Shown: in pieces, positions 1 through 8,473 of the stretch
How positions within the stretch are numbered: the first letter of the stretch is position 1
Layout of the letters: every line of letters starts with the position of its first letter
Assembly: GCF_029840635.1 (NCBI RefSeq)
Contig: NZ_JAOCCU010000011.1
Coordinates: forward strand, 87,517-151,516
Origin: Mitsuaria sp. GD03876
Lineage (GTDB): Bacteria > Pseudomonadota > Gammaproteobacteria > Burkholderiales > Burkholderiaceae_C
Direction of reading: 5' to 3'
Length of the DNA stretch: 64,000 bases
Notes under the pieces: generated by a model
What the model was told of the DNA's origin: nothing
The model's input: only the letters and a program-made list of their open reading frames with translations
Databases searched by the model: none
Made by a program: the position numbers and the translations under genes

Positions 1-112
1 GCCACGCCGCAGGCGCCGGCCGCCCCCGGGACTGCCCGCAAGGACGGCCGCCCTCAATGACGCCGACCGCGCCAGGCCCGCGCCCGGCCCGGTCATCGCG
101 CCGGTCTCCGGG

Positions 113-1831
113 CTAGCCCCCGGCCTCGTCGAGCTCCGCCGCCTGGAGGTCCGGCTGGTACCAGAGCGGGTCGCCCGGCGACACGCGCTGCGTCAGGTAG
201 GCGTCGAGCTTGCGGTCGAAGGCCGGCTGCGTCGTTTGCCCGGCCGCCTCGCCCGCGAGGATCGGCACCAGGGCCGCGACGATGCGCTGGAAGTCCTCCG
301 AATCCGGATCGTCCAACGCGCGCAGCACCCGGTCGACCTTGCCCGCCTTCATCGCCTCGCCGAAGTACTCCCCCTCGAAGTGGGGGAACTGCACGTGGAT
401 GCGCCCGATCGCCGCCGCGCTGACCGCGACGCGGATGCAGGCGTTCATCGTCCACATGGCGTTGCGCTGGTAGCCCTTGGCGCCGCGCACGAAGCGCGTG
501 TCCGCGTCGTGCAGGACGGCGTAGGGCACGCGGAAGTGGTTGAGGATGCGCGCGAACATCGGCAGGTTGGCCTTGCCCAGGCAGTTGATGACGTGCACCT
601 CGCGTCCCATGCCGCGCGCCACGTGCAGCAGCGCGATCTGCTCGGTCGCGCCCTCGACCAGCACGATGTCGTCGTGGAAGAAGAACTCGTTGACCACCGG
701 GTTGCAGGCCCGGATCATCTTCAGCCGCTCGCGTTCCTGCGCGTCGAACGAGACCTTGTCGGTCGAGACCGCGTGCCGCGCCGCGCCCGGCGCGTTGTCG
801 ACGCGGATGATCGTCGTGTGGTCCTTGGACAGGTCGATGAAGATCGGCGAGTGCGTGGTCGCGATCACCTGCCAGTCCGGGTTCTGCAGCGCGAAGGCGT
901 AGAGCGCGTCGCGCGCGGCGCGGATCGTCGGCGGATGCAGGAAGGCCTCGGGCTCGTCGATCAGCAGGATGCGCGGCGCGTCGGGCTCCAGCGCTTTCCT
1001 TCGGGCGCCGCCCGAGGACATCACCGACAGCGTCGACCACAGCAGCGCGCGCTGCAGCCCGGTGCCCTGCAGCTCCAGCGGCGAGGTGCCGCCGTGGGTC
1101 ACCTGCAGGTAGGAGTCGGCGGCGATCAGCTTCTCGTCCAGCGCATCCTTGGAGCGCGGGATCAGCTCGATCGTCGTGCCCGGGAAGACCTCGCCGACCT
1201 GGCGCGTGATGCGCGCCGAGAGCTCGTCGAAGGACTGCCGCGTGCTGTCGAAGATCTCGCGCGCGAGCTGCTCGATCTGGTCGAAGGCCGCCTGCGTCTG
1301 GCCGGCGTCGGCCTTGAGGCTGAGCTTGACGTGCTCCTTGAGCATCGCCAGCAGCCGGGCCTGCGTCGTGTCGGTCGGGTCCGTCGGCCGGATCCGCACC
1401 GGCTGCGGGATGCGGCTCATGATCATCGAGTCGAAGCCGCCCAGCCCGCCGTCGTCGAAGTCGCCCAGTCCGGGGTTGTAGGACTGCTTGCGGGCGCGCT
1501 CGTCCGGCGCGCGCCAGACGTAGCGGAAGGCGATGCAGGTGCCGAACTCGGGGTGCGGGTACTGCCAGCCCCGGCCGATGCGCTCTTCGTCCTCCGGCGT
1601 GACCTGGTCGAAGTAGCCGGTGATGACGATGGGGACGCTCGGGTCCTGGTTGTGGAAGTGGCTCAGGCCGAGCTCCTTCCCGCTCGAGGCGAGCGCCTCG
1701 TACGCATCCAGGATCGTGGATTTGCCGGCGTTGTTGCGGCCGATCAGGACGACGATCCGGTCGATCCGGATCAGGCAGCCCGACGGGCCGATGCTCTTGA
1801 AGTTCTCGACGTGGAATCCGGCCAGGCGCAT
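113..1831 (-). CDS. OLD-family ATPase with TOPRIM nuclease domain (ATP-dependent endonuclease)
   Basis: 572 aa if translation starts at the ATG at 1831, which has GGAGGAG just upstream; an in-frame ATG at 1846 would add five residues. The N-terminus carries an ABC/SMC-type Walker A (IGRNNAGKST), and a Walker B lies near the middle (ILLIDEPEAFLHPP). A C-terminal TOPRIM domain follows, with the acidic motif VLVEGATEQ and a downstream LHDADT. This is the overlapping-lysogenisation-defect (OLD) arrangement: an ATPase driving a metal-dependent DNA nuclease. Such proteins act alone in phage exclusion or DNA repair, or as GajA with a UvrD-like GajB. A GajB-type partner, if any, would lie beyond the left edge, since transcription leaves the window there. 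Family assignment is firm; the defence role is inference. Confidence 0.85.
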   Translation of the reverse strand: MRLAGFHVENFKSIGPSGCLIRIDRIVVLIGRNNAGKSTILDAYEALASSGKELGLSHFHNQDPSVPIVITGYFDQVTPEDEERIGRGWQYPHPEFGTCIAFRYVWRAPDERARKQSYNPGLGDFDDGGLGGFDSMIMSRIPQPVRIRPTDPTDTTQARLLAMLKEHVKLSLKADAGQTQAAFDQIEQLAREIFDSTRQSFDELSARITRQVGEVFPGTTIELIPRSKDALDEKLIAADSYLQVTHGGTSPLELQGTGLQRALLWSTLSVMSSGGARRKALEPDAPRILLIDEPEAFLHPPTIRAARDALYAFALQNPDWQVIATTHSPIFIDLSKDHTTIIRVDNAPGAARHAVSTDKVSFDAQERERLKMIRACNPVVNEFFFHDDIVLVEGATEQIALLHVARGMGREVHVINCLGKANLPMFARILNHFRVPYAVLHDADTRFVRGAKGYQRNAMWTMNACIRVAVSAAAIGRIHVQFPHFEGEYFGEAMKAGKVDRVLRALDDPDSEDFQRIVAALVPILAGEAAGQTTQPAFDRKLDAYLTQRVSPGDPLWYQPDLQAAELDEAGG

Positions 1832-2003
1832 GGTGCGCTCCTCCATGGGTTGACGGACAAGGCTGGCGAGCAGCGACGCTGTTCGCAGCGCTTCTCCGTG
1901 CGGGAGCGCGTGGCGGCGGGTTCGAAACGAGGATGTCGACGGCCCGCCAGGCGGGCGGGCCGGGGTGGGGTCAGGCCTTGATCAAACGCGGATCGGAGGC
2001 GGA

Positions 2004-3125
2004 TCAGACGCGGTTGAGCGACATGCCGGCCGTGCTGCGCAGCCGCTCGATCAGCCGGGTGGCGATCTGGTGCAGCGGCAGCACCTCGTCGGCGGCGCCG
2101 GCGTTGATCGCCTCGCGCGGCATGCCGAAGACGACGCAGGTCGACTCGTCCTGGACCAGGTTGTAGGCGCCGGCGTCCTTCATCGCCTTCATCGCCTTGG
2201 CGCCGTCCGCGCCCATGCCGGTCAGCATGATGCCCAGCGCGTTGGGGCCGACGACGCGCGCGGCGGAGTTGAACAGCACCTCCACCGAGGGCTTGTGGCG
2301 GTTCACCGGCTCGCCGTCCTGGACGCGGGCGATGTAGTTGGCGCCCGAGCGCTCGACGCTGAAGTGGAAGCCGCCCGGCGCGATGTAGCCGTGGCCGGGC
2401 AGGATGCGCTCGCCGTCCTGCGCCTCCTTGACGCGGATCTTGCACAGGCTGTCCAGCCGCGCGGCGTAGCTGCGGGTGAAGCCCGGCGGCATGTGCTGCG
2501 TGATGCAGACCGCGGGGCAGTCCGCCGGCAGGTTGATCAGCACGTCCTTGGTCGCCTCGGTGCCGCCGGTGGAGGCGCCGATGAAGATGATCTTCTCGGT
2601 GGAGAGCCGGCCCAGGCTCGCGATCGGCGAGGCGGGCTTGAGCGGCGGCGTCGCGCCGCCGGCCGGGGCGGGGGCGCCGGGGGCCGCGGCCGCGCCGGGG
2701 GCGGGCGCGTTCAGGCGGCGGATGTGCGCCTTGGAGGCGATGCGGATCTTGTCGGTGATGTCCTGCGCCAGCGCGCGGATGCCGTCGGCCACGCCGATCT
2801 TGGGCTTGGCCACGAAGTCCACCGCGCCCAGCTCCAGCGCCTTGAGCGTGACCTCCGCGCCGCGCTCGGTCAGCGTGGACACCATCACGACGGGCATCGG
2901 CCGCAGCCGCATCAGCCGCTGCAGGAAGTCCAGCCCGTCCATCTTGGGCATCTCGACGTCCAGCGTGATGACGTCGGGGTTGAGGTTGCGGATCATCTCG
3001 CGCGCCGCGAGCGGGTCGCTGGCCGCGCCGACGCACTGCATGTCGGGCTGCCGGTTGATGATCTCGGTCAGGATGCTGCGCACCAGCGCGGAATCGTCGA
3101 CGACGACGACGGTGGTCTTGGCCAT
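2004..3125 (-). CDS. cheB: CheB, chemotaxis-specific protein-glutamate methylesterase/deamidase
   Basis: 373 aa. The N-terminal receiver domain has acidic residues (VVVDDSA) and the phospho-acceptor Asp in [14 protein letters not shown] linker rich in Ala, Pro and Gly follows (about residues 140-170), then the methylesterase domain with catalytic Ser in [11 protein letters not shown], His in [10 protein letters not shown] and Asp in GMGADGAK. It removes methyl groups from chemoreceptor glutamates and deamidates glutamines, opposing CheR. It is the last gene of cheR-cheD-cheB, 47 bp after cheD. No cheA or cheW is in the window, so this cassette stands apart from the main chemotaxis operon or serves several receptor systems. 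Confidence 0.97.
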   Translation of the reverse strand: MAKTTVVVVDDSALVRSILTEIINRQPDMQCVGAASDPLAAREMIRNLNPDVITLDVEMPKMDGLDFLQRLMRLRPMPVVMVSTLTERGAEVTLKALELGAVDFVAKPKIGVADGIRALAQDITDKIRIASKAHIRRLNAPAPGAAAAPGAPAPAGGATPPLKPASPIASLGRLSTEKIIFIGASTGGTEATKDVLINLPADCPAVCITQHMPPGFTRSYAARLDSLCKIRVKEAQDGERILPGHGYIAPGGFHFSVERSGANYIARVQDGEPVNRHKPSVEVLFNSAARVVGPNALGIMLTGMGADGAKAMKAMKDAGAYNLVQDESTCVVFGMPREAINAGAADEVLPLHQIATRLIERLRSTAGMSLNRV

Positions 3126-3172
3126 TTCTTCTTACTCCTCGGTACTTCCAGGGCCTGCGGCGCGGGGCTGTC

Positions 3173-3844
3173 TCAGAACAGGTCGATCGAACCGCCGCTG
3201 CTGGCGACGGGCTGGGCGCGCTGCGCCGCGGCCTTGTCCTGCTGCACCAGCGAATCGGTGTTGGTCGGCGCCAGGCGCTTGACCATCGCCTTGCCGCTCC
3301 TGGGCAGGAAACACACCTTGCGCGGGTACACGTCCATCACGTCCTTGGACACGATGGGGATGCGCTCCAGCTTCAGGAAGTCGATGACGAAGTTGGTGTT
3401 GCGCTCGCCGACGTTGATCGTGTTCATGCCGGAGATCACCGCGCCGCCGCCGAAGATCTTCGCTTCCATGCGGCTCTTGGCGGCGCCGCGCTTCATCATC
3501 TCGTTGATCAGCAGTTCCATCGCGAACGAGCCGTAGCGGCCCGAGTCGCCGTGGCCCTCGGGCAGCATGAAGTGGTTCATGCCGCCGATCTGCGCGTGGC
3601 GGTCCCACAGGCAGGCCGCGATGCACGAGCCCAGCGTCGTCATGACCAGCAGGTCGTCGTTGTCGACGAAGTACTCGCCGGGCAGCACCTTGACCGCGGC
3701 GTTCTTGAAGTGCGCGTCGTAGAAGAAGAACGACGCCTCGCCGTTCTTGCGCGACACCGTCTTGAGCTGGGCCACGCGCGCCGCGCCGGCGCTGGCCAGC
3801 GCCGCGCTTTGCTGCATCGCGGAGGAGGCGGAGGGCAGGGTCAT
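3173..3844 (-). CDS. cheD: CheD, chemoreceptor glutamine deamidase
   Basis: 223 aa. The core matches CheD: nucleophilic Cys in TTLGSCIAACLWD and catalytic His in GGMNHFMLPEG, followed by YGSFAMELLINEMMKRGA. CheD deamidates specific receptor glutamines and in some systems binds the CheC phosphatase; no cheC is seen here. The N-terminal extension of about 45 residues is Ala/Ser-rich and poorly conserved, and the C-terminus ends in a short Gln/Ala/Ser tail. It sits 12 bp after cheR and 47 bp before cheB on the same strand, so one transcript is likely. Confidence 0.95.
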   Translation of the reverse strand: MTLPSASSAMQQSAALASAGAARVAQLKTVSRKNGEASFFFYDAHFKNAAVKVLPGEYFVDNDDLLVMTTLGSCIAACLWDRHAQIGGMNHFMLPEGHGDSGRYGSFAMELLINEMMKRGAAKSRMEAKIFGGGAVISGMNTINVGERNTNFVIDFLKLERIPIVSKDVMDVYPRKVCFLPRSGKAMVKRLAPTNTDSLVQQDKAAAQRAQPVASSGGSIDLF

Positions 3845-3856
3845 GGGGGTGTTCCG

Positions 3857-4723
3857 TTAAACGCGCTCGTAGATCGTCTTGCCGCGCAGGCGGAAGAGAT
3901 CGCGGGAATCGGTGAAGTTCTCGGAATGCCCGACGAACAGCAGCCCGCCCGGACGCATCACCTTGTGGATGCGCTCCAGCACCTTGCGCTGCGTCGGGGC
4001 GTCGAAATAGATCATCACGTTGCGGCAGAACACGATGTGGAAGGGCTCGCCCAGCGACCACGACGTGTGCATCAGGTTCAGCGTGCGGAACTCGATCATG
4101 CGCGCCAGCTCCGGCTTGACGCGGATGCGGCCCTCGTTGGCGCCGGTGCCGCGCAGGAAGAACTGCTTGAGCCGCTGCGGCGACAGGCCGCGCGACTCCG
4201 CCGCGTAGACGCCGCGCCGCGCGGTGTTGAGCACGTTGGTGTCGATGTCGCTGGAGACGATCTGGACGCCCGAGCTCGCGCCCAGCGATTCCTGGCAGGT
4301 CATCGCGATGGAGTAGGGCTCCTCGCCGGTGGACGCCGCGCAGCACCAGATCCGGATCGGCTTGCCCTGCTGCGCCTTGAGGTCGTCGTGGAGCGAGACG
4401 AAGTGGTGGTCCTCGCGGAAGAACGAGGTCAGGTTGGTGGTCAGGCAGTTCACGAACTCCTGCCACTCCTGGTCGCCTTGCGGGCCGCTGACGCTCTCCA
4501 GCCATTGGAGGTAGTCGGCGAAGCTGCGATGGCCGGTGTCGCGCAGGCGGCGCGACAGCCGGCTGTAGACCATCGCGTGCTTGCCGTCGTGCAGCGAGAT
4601 GCCGGCGTGCTGGTAGATCAGCTGACGAACGCGCTCGAAGTCGGCGCGGCTGAAGCTGAACTCGTGATCGATCGCCTCGACCGGCGACGGGGCCGAAGAT
4701 GAAACCGGTTGACCTTGGCGCAT
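3857..4723 (-). CDS. cheR: CheR, chemoreceptor glutamate O-methyltransferase
   Basis: 288 aa from the ATG at 4723. The frame is open to 4858, but the added residues are not CheR-like. An N-terminal all-alpha domain (FSFSRADFERVRQLIY) is followed by the SAM-binding domain with CCAASTGEEPYS and the VFCRNVMIYFD strand. It methylates receptor glutamates using S-adenosylmethionine and, with CheB, provides sensory adaptation. It is first in cheR-cheD-cheB and diverges from the diguanylate cyclase gene; the roughly 170 bp between them must hold both promoters. Confidence 0.96.
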   Translation of the reverse strand: MRQGQPVSSSAPSPVEAIDHEFSFSRADFERVRQLIYQHAGISLHDGKHAMVYSRLSRRLRDTGHRSFADYLQWLESVSGPQGDQEWQEFVNCLTTNLTSFFREDHHFVSLHDDLKAQQGKPIRIWCCAASTGEEPYSIAMTCQESLGASSGVQIVSSDIDTNVLNTARRGVYAAESRGLSPQRLKQFFLRGTGANEGRIRVKPELARMIEFRTLNLMHTSWSLGEPFHIVFCRNVMIYFDAPTQRKVLERIHKVMRPGGLLFVGHSENFTDSRDLFRLRGKTIYERV

Positions 4724-4894
4724 GGGTCTGTTTGGACTTCTTCGAAGTGGAGATGCCGTAGCACCGGATGGCCGCCATTGTCGGCAATCGCTAGTTTGAT
4801 TGCTATCGGCCCGTTTGATGTGTGAAAGAGGTGGGGGGAACCCCTCTTTTCTGCGCACTCATTCGAGGGGGAAGCCGCTAGACTGCGCCGGAAA

Positions 4895-5629
4895 TTGCCA
4901 TACCCGACCTTGGACGCTCCGCACAGTCTCATTGCCGCGCACACGCTGCGACTGGACCTGGCCCTGCAGCTGCTGCAGCAGGCCGGGGCGATGCTGCCCG
5001 ACGCGGAGCCGTACTCGGAAGCCTGGCTGCAGGGCATCCTGGATGCCTTGTGCGACCTCTCGAGCAAGGACGCGCTGACCGGGCTGGTCAACCGCCGCAG
5101 CTTCGAGATGGCGCTGGCGCGGGAGGTGGACCGGGTGGCGCGCTCGGGGGAACCCGCGCTGCTGCTGATGCTGGACATCGACCACTTCAAGGCGGTCAAC
5201 GACATGCACGGCCACGCCGCCGGCGACCTGGTGATCCGAGCGGTCGCCCAGGCGATCGGGCAGACGGTGCGGCCGATGGACACGGTGGCGCGGATCGGCG
5301 GCGAGGAGTTCGCCATCATCCTGCCCAACTGCCCCACCTCGGTGGGGGTGGTGGTGGCCGAGCGCATCCGTCAGCGGGTGCAGGCGCTGGCCATCAGCAT
5401 GGGCAACGGCCAGCCGCCGCTGACCTGCACGATCAGCATCGGCGGGGCCTTCGCGCCGCAGTGGGTGCGGTCGTCGACATTGATCTGGACGGAACGGGCG
5501 GACCGCCAGCTGTACCGTGCCAAGGCCGAAGGCCGCAATCGCGCCTGCCTCGAGAGCCATGTGGACTCGCTGGTCAGCGCCGAGGAAAAGGGCATGTTGT
5601 TCGCCGTAACGCAACAGGATAGTGAATGA
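4895..5629 (+). CDS. Diguanylate cyclase (GGDEF domain)
   Basis: 244 aa. A short N-terminal helical region of about 55 residues precedes a complete GGDEF domain: LLMLDIDHFKAVND and the active-site loop RIGGEEFAII (GGEEF variant, catalytically competent in known enzymes). An RxxD inhibitory I-site (RPMD) lies five residues before it, implying product feedback. No membrane segment or sensor domain is visible. The start is TTG at 4895; a stop in frame at 4823 and no upstream ATG limit the choice, and ATG 4990 would cut into the helical region. The stop overlaps the next gene as ATGA, so c-di-GMP synthesis is probably coupled to the MinD-like ATPase. Confidence 0.9.
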   Translation: MPYPTLDAPHSLIAAHTLRLDLALQLLQQAGAMLPDAEPYSEAWLQGILDALCDLSSKDALTGLVNRRSFEMALAREVDRVARSGEPALLLMLDIDHFKAVNDMHGHAAGDLVIRAVAQAIGQTVRPMDTVARIGGEEFAIILPNCPTSVGVVVAERIRQRVQALAISMGNGQPPLTCTISIGGAFAPQWVRSSTLIWTERADRQLYRAKAEGRNRACLESHVDSLVSAEEKGMLFAVTQQDSE

Positions 5630-6438
5630 GCATGACAACAGCTCCTGCTGCACCGAGTGCCCGAGGAGGCGCCCGCACCTTGGCCGTCACGAGCGGCAAG
5701 GGCGGCGTGGGCAAGACCTTCGTCACCGCCAACCTGGCGGCGGCCCTGGCCGCGCGCGGCGAGCGCGTGCTGGTGCTGGATGCCGACCTCGGCCTGGCCA
5801 ACCTGGACGTGGTGCTGAACCTGCACCCCAAGCTCACGCTGCACGACGTCTTCACCGAGCGCTGCACGCTGGAACAGGCGGTCCTGCCGGCCCCGGGCGG
5901 CTTCCATGTGCTGCTGGCGGGCTCGGGCATGGTCGAGTACTCGCGGCTGACGCCCGACGTGCGCGACAAGCTGCTGCACATCCTGGAGGTGGTGCGCCCG
6001 CGTTTCGACTACGTGCTGCTGGACACCGGCGCGGGCATCTCCGACGTGGTGCTGTTCGCGGTCTCGATGGCGCATGACGTGCTGGTCGTCGCGACGCCGG
6101 AACCCACCTCGCTGACGGACGCGTACGCCACCATCAAGGTGCTGGCCACGCAGCAGGAGCGCCGCCAGGTGCGCCTGATCATCAACCAGGCCAACCGGCC
6201 CGGCGAGGGCAAGCTGATCTGCGGCCAGCTGCAGCAGGTGCTGCAGCGCTTCGTCGGCCCGCAGCCGGGGCAGGCGTTCAAGCTGGAGCTGCTCGGCGAG
6301 GTCAAGAACGACACGATGGTCCGGCAGGCGGTGCTCAAGCGCCAGCTCCTGCTGGAACACTACCCCGGCTGCGACGCCGCCCAGGGCATCCGGGGCCTCG
6401 CGTCCAAGCTGCTGGAACAATCCGCCGGTCATCCCTGA
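5626..6438 (+). CDS. MinD/ParA-family ATPase (FlhG/FleN-like)
   Basis: 270 aa. It has the deviant Walker A of the MinD/ParA group (SGKGGVGKTFVTANLA), a switch I/Walker A' region (VLVLDADLGLANLDVVL) and the FDYVLLDTGAGIS strand. MinE/MinC partners are absent, so it is not the division-site MinD. The position beside chemotaxis and c-di-GMP genes suggests an FlhG/FleN-type regulator of flagellar number or another polar-positioning ATPase. The start overlaps the cyclase stop (ATGA at 5626-5629); ATG at 5632 is an alternative. FlhG normally follows flhF, which is not here, so no symbol is given. Confidence 0.85.
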   Translation: MSMTTAPAAPSARGGARTLAVTSGKGGVGKTFVTANLAAALAARGERVLVLDADLGLANLDVVLNLHPKLTLHDVFTERCTLEQAVLPAPGGFHVLLAGSGMVEYSRLTPDVRDKLLHILEVVRPRFDYVLLDTGAGISDVVLFAVSMAHDVLVVATPEPTSLTDAYATIKVLATQQERRQVRLIINQANRPGEGKLICGQLQQVLQRFVGPQPGQAFKLELLGEVKNDTMVRQAVLKRQLLLEHYPGCDAAQGIRGLASKLLEQSAGHP

Positions 6439-6455
6439 CCGCCGTCTTTCTCCCG

Positions 6456-6893
6456 ATGTCCGATTTCCCCGAGACCGGTGCCGTCGACGGCACCGAGGCC
6501 ACCCCGACGGGGGCCGCCCCCGCCACCCCGTTCGACTGGGTCGGCGGCGAGGACGCCGTGCGGCGCCTGGTCGACCGCTTCTACGACCTGATGGACCTGG
6601 AGTCGCGTTTCGCGCAGCTGCGCGCGATCCATCCGACGACGCTGGACGGCTCGCGCGACAAGCTGTTCTGGTTCCTGTGCGGCTGGCTGGGCGGGCCGGA
6701 TCACTTCGTCGAGCGCTTCGGCCATCCGCGCCTGCGCGCGCGGCACATGCCCTACCGCATCGGCATCGCCGAGCGCGACCAGTGGATGGCCGCGATGACG
6801 CAGGCGATGGCCGAATGCGAGCTCGACCCGGAACTGCAGCGGCGCCTGGCCGCGTCCTTCGCCCACACGGCGGACTGGATGCGCAACGTCTGA
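6456..6893 (+). CDS. Group II truncated haemoglobin (trHbO)
   Basis: 145 aa. After a Pro/Thr/Ala-rich N-terminus of about 25 residues comes a 2-on-2 globin: VRRLVDRFYDLMD (helix B with the B10 Tyr), KLFWFLCGWLGGP (helix E region), then HPRLRARHMPYRIG with the proximal-His helix, and the G8 Trp in RDQWMAAM. Group II truncated globins bind O2/NO tightly and are tied to NO detoxification or redox sensing in the cytosol. It lies 17 bp after the MinD-like gene on the same strand and may share its transcript. Confidence 0.93.
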   Translation: MSDFPETGAVDGTEATPTGAAPATPFDWVGGEDAVRRLVDRFYDLMDLESRFAQLRAIHPTTLDGSRDKLFWFLCGWLGGPDHFVERFGHPRLRARHMPYRIGIAERDQWMAAMTQAMAECELDPELQRRLAASFAHTADWMRNV

Positions 6894-6986
6894 GGCCGCC
6901 GGTTCGCCTCCCGGCGGACCGAAATGATGTAAACGGCGCGCCCGGCGTGCATATCTGACACTGCGGGGCGTCGTGTCGCAGGGCCG

Positions 6987-7412
6987 ATGAACACGGGGAT
7001 CGCGGCATCGTCTACTGTCGCGTCCATCATGGAAACCCTGCTCGACGACGATGTGGTCGGCATCGAAGCCAACCCCGACCTGCTGCATGTCCGGATCGAC
7101 GACGGCCGCCTGTGGCTGTCCGACGATGCCCGCGAGGACATCGAGGTCTGCGCCGGCTACTGCCCCGACACCGACAGTCCCATCCAGATGCTGAACTTCC
7201 TGCGCGCGGCCTGCGTGCGGCTGCAGCATGTGGACATGGACGGCGAGGAGGCCGAGCACGCCTTCATGTCGTTCTGTGTGCTCAAGGGCCTGGAGCATGC
7301 GATCGAGACCCACTGGCAAGGCGCCGACGCGATCGGCGAGTTCCGGCCCGAGCGGCTGCTGATGGCGTTCACGACGCCGGTCTCGCCCTTCGGCAGCCTG
7401 CTGCTGCACTGA
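6987..7412 (+). CDS. Hypothetical acidic protein
   Basis: 141 aa from ATG 6987, which has a weak AGGG upstream; ATG 7029 would give 127 aa and is equally possible. Acidic and soluble, with no signal peptide or membrane segment. The middle (DLLHVRIDDGRLWLSDDARE) predicts beta strands and the second half (MLNFLRAACVRLQHVDMDGEEAEHAFMSFCVLKGLEHAIETHW) predicts helices. I do not recognise the family. It is 93 bp after the globin gene and before a strong hairpin, so it may be the last gene of that transcript. Confidence 0.6.
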   Translation: MNTGIAASSTVASIMETLLDDDVVGIEANPDLLHVRIDDGRLWLSDDAREDIEVCAGYCPDTDSPIQMLNFLRAACVRLQHVDMDGEEAEHAFMSFCVLKGLEHAIETHWQGADAIGEFRPERLLMAFTTPVSPFGSLLLH

Positions 7413-7456
7413 CGCCGCGGGGACCGCGGCCCTCTCGCGGGGGCCCTCCGACGAAC

Positions 7457-7494
7457 AAGGCGCCGGCCACGCGATGCGTGCCGGCGCCTTTGTC
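7457..7494. terminator. Strong hairpin between convergent genes, likely bidirectional terminator
   Basis: A 10-bp GC-rich stem (AAGGCGCCGG with CCGGCGCCTT) encloses a second 5-bp stem (CACGC/GCGTG) with a 3-base loop. It lies between the end of the rightward gene at 7412 and the end of the leftward tonB-like gene at 7513. The U-tract is short, so efficiency is uncertain. Confidence 0.6.
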
Positions 7495-7512
7495 ATGGCG
7501 GCGTCGCCGGGC

Positions 7513-8193
7513 TCAGTCCATGCGGAACGCGAAGTCCTGCTGGAAGCGGTTGCCGCCCGGGCAGACGTAGCGCGACTTCAGCGTGCCCTCGATCGCGTTG
7601 GAGAACGCGCGCCGGGTGCGGGCGTCCATCGCGCCGCCCAGCGCCTGGATCTGCACCGCCACGACACGGCCGCCCTGGACCTCGGCCACCGCGCGGAACA
7701 GCGCCTCGCCGCTCCAGTTGACCGCCGGCATCTCGGGCGCGGCCATCTGGGTGCAGATGGCGCCCGGCGGCTGGACGGCGTCCCGGGCCGGCTTGGCCGG
7801 CGGGTCCTCGGTCTTGCGCGTCTCGGCGATCTTGAAGCCGTCGTCGCGCGCTTCGGTCGCCGCCTCGGTCCGCACGACCGGCGGGACGGTCGAGTCGATG
7901 GCCACCTCCGGCACGGGCACTTGGATCGCCTTGGGCATCACCTGCGTCGGCGGGGGCGGGACGTCGATCACGACGGGCTCCGGAGGCTTGGGCCGCGGCT
8001 CGTCGATCGCGCGCATCTGGATCGGCGGCGGCGCCTCGGACACGTGGCGCTGGAAGCCCTTGACCAGCGCGCCCACCATCAGCAGGTGGACGATCCCGAC
8101 CAGGATCAGCCCGGCGGCGCGGGCGTTCGGAGCGTGCATCCGGCCGCGGATCCCGGCGGTGGACGACAGTGCGGCGGACATGGACATCGACAT
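7513..8193 (-). CDS. TonB-like energy transducer protein
   Basis: 226 aa from ATG 8193, preceded by GGGAGGG. One N-terminal membrane segment (LILVGIVHLLMVGALVKGF), a Pro/Glu/Lys-rich periplasmic linker (PRPKPPEPVVIDVPPPPTQV) and a C-terminal domain of about 90 residues with a pair of Cys (ICTQ and RYVCPGG) fit a TonB-family protein. TonB couples the ExbBD proton channel to outer-membrane receptors. exbB/exbD are not adjacent, so it could be an orphan TonB serving particular receptors. A Fur-box-like palindrome lies about 75 bp upstream, consistent with iron control. Confidence 0.8.
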   Translation of the reverse strand: MSMSMSAALSSTAGIRGRMHAPNARAAGLILVGIVHLLMVGALVKGFQRHVSEAPPPIQMRAIDEPRPKPPEPVVIDVPPPPTQVMPKAIQVPVPEVAIDSTVPPVVRTEAATEARDDGFKIAETRKTEDPPAKPARDAVQPPGAICTQMAAPEMPAVNWSGEALFRAVAEVQGGRVVAVQIQALGGAMDARTRRAFSNAIEGTLKSRYVCPGGNRFQQDFAFRMD

Positions 8194-8265
8194 GCGTGGT
8201 CCCTCCCCATCGTGGCGATGGCGGTGTGTTGCGAAGCCCCCGCTTCGAGGGAAGCGGGAGAGTCG

Positions 8266-8282
8266 TTGAGAACGGTTCTCGA
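8266..8282. promoter_or_regulatory. Fur-box-like palindrome upstream of the tonB-like gene
   Basis: The sequence TTGAGAACGGTTCTCGA contains a perfect GAGAAC-G-GTTCTC inverted repeat, close to the 7-1-7 Fur pattern (TGAGAAT-n-ATTCTCA). It lies 73 bp upstream of the predicted start at 8193. Iron/Fur control is inferred from this resemblance and the gene's likely role. Confidence 0.5.
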
Positions 8283-8473
8283 CTACGCCGGCATGGGCGC
8301 AGACTAGCCACGCGGGCGCGGCGACGCAATCGCGTGTTCCGGAAAACAACGTGGCGACGGGGAGGGGAAAGCCCGCGTGGCCGCCGCAGGCGCGGGCGAC
8401 GAAGCTCGACGGTTGAGCTCCGGGAGGGGCCTCGAGAGAAGGCGGGAGAAGGCTGGCCGAGGTCGCGAGACGC

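Noticed and set aside
1..112. Possible gene at the left edge
   Set aside because: Too short to support any call; it holds only the downstream flank of the OLD gene.
4822..4850. G-run/C-run (GTGGGGGGAACCCC) as a terminator of a leftward gene
   Set aside because: It lies upstream of both divergent genes, and the stem is irregular with a short T run; no transcript needs ending there.
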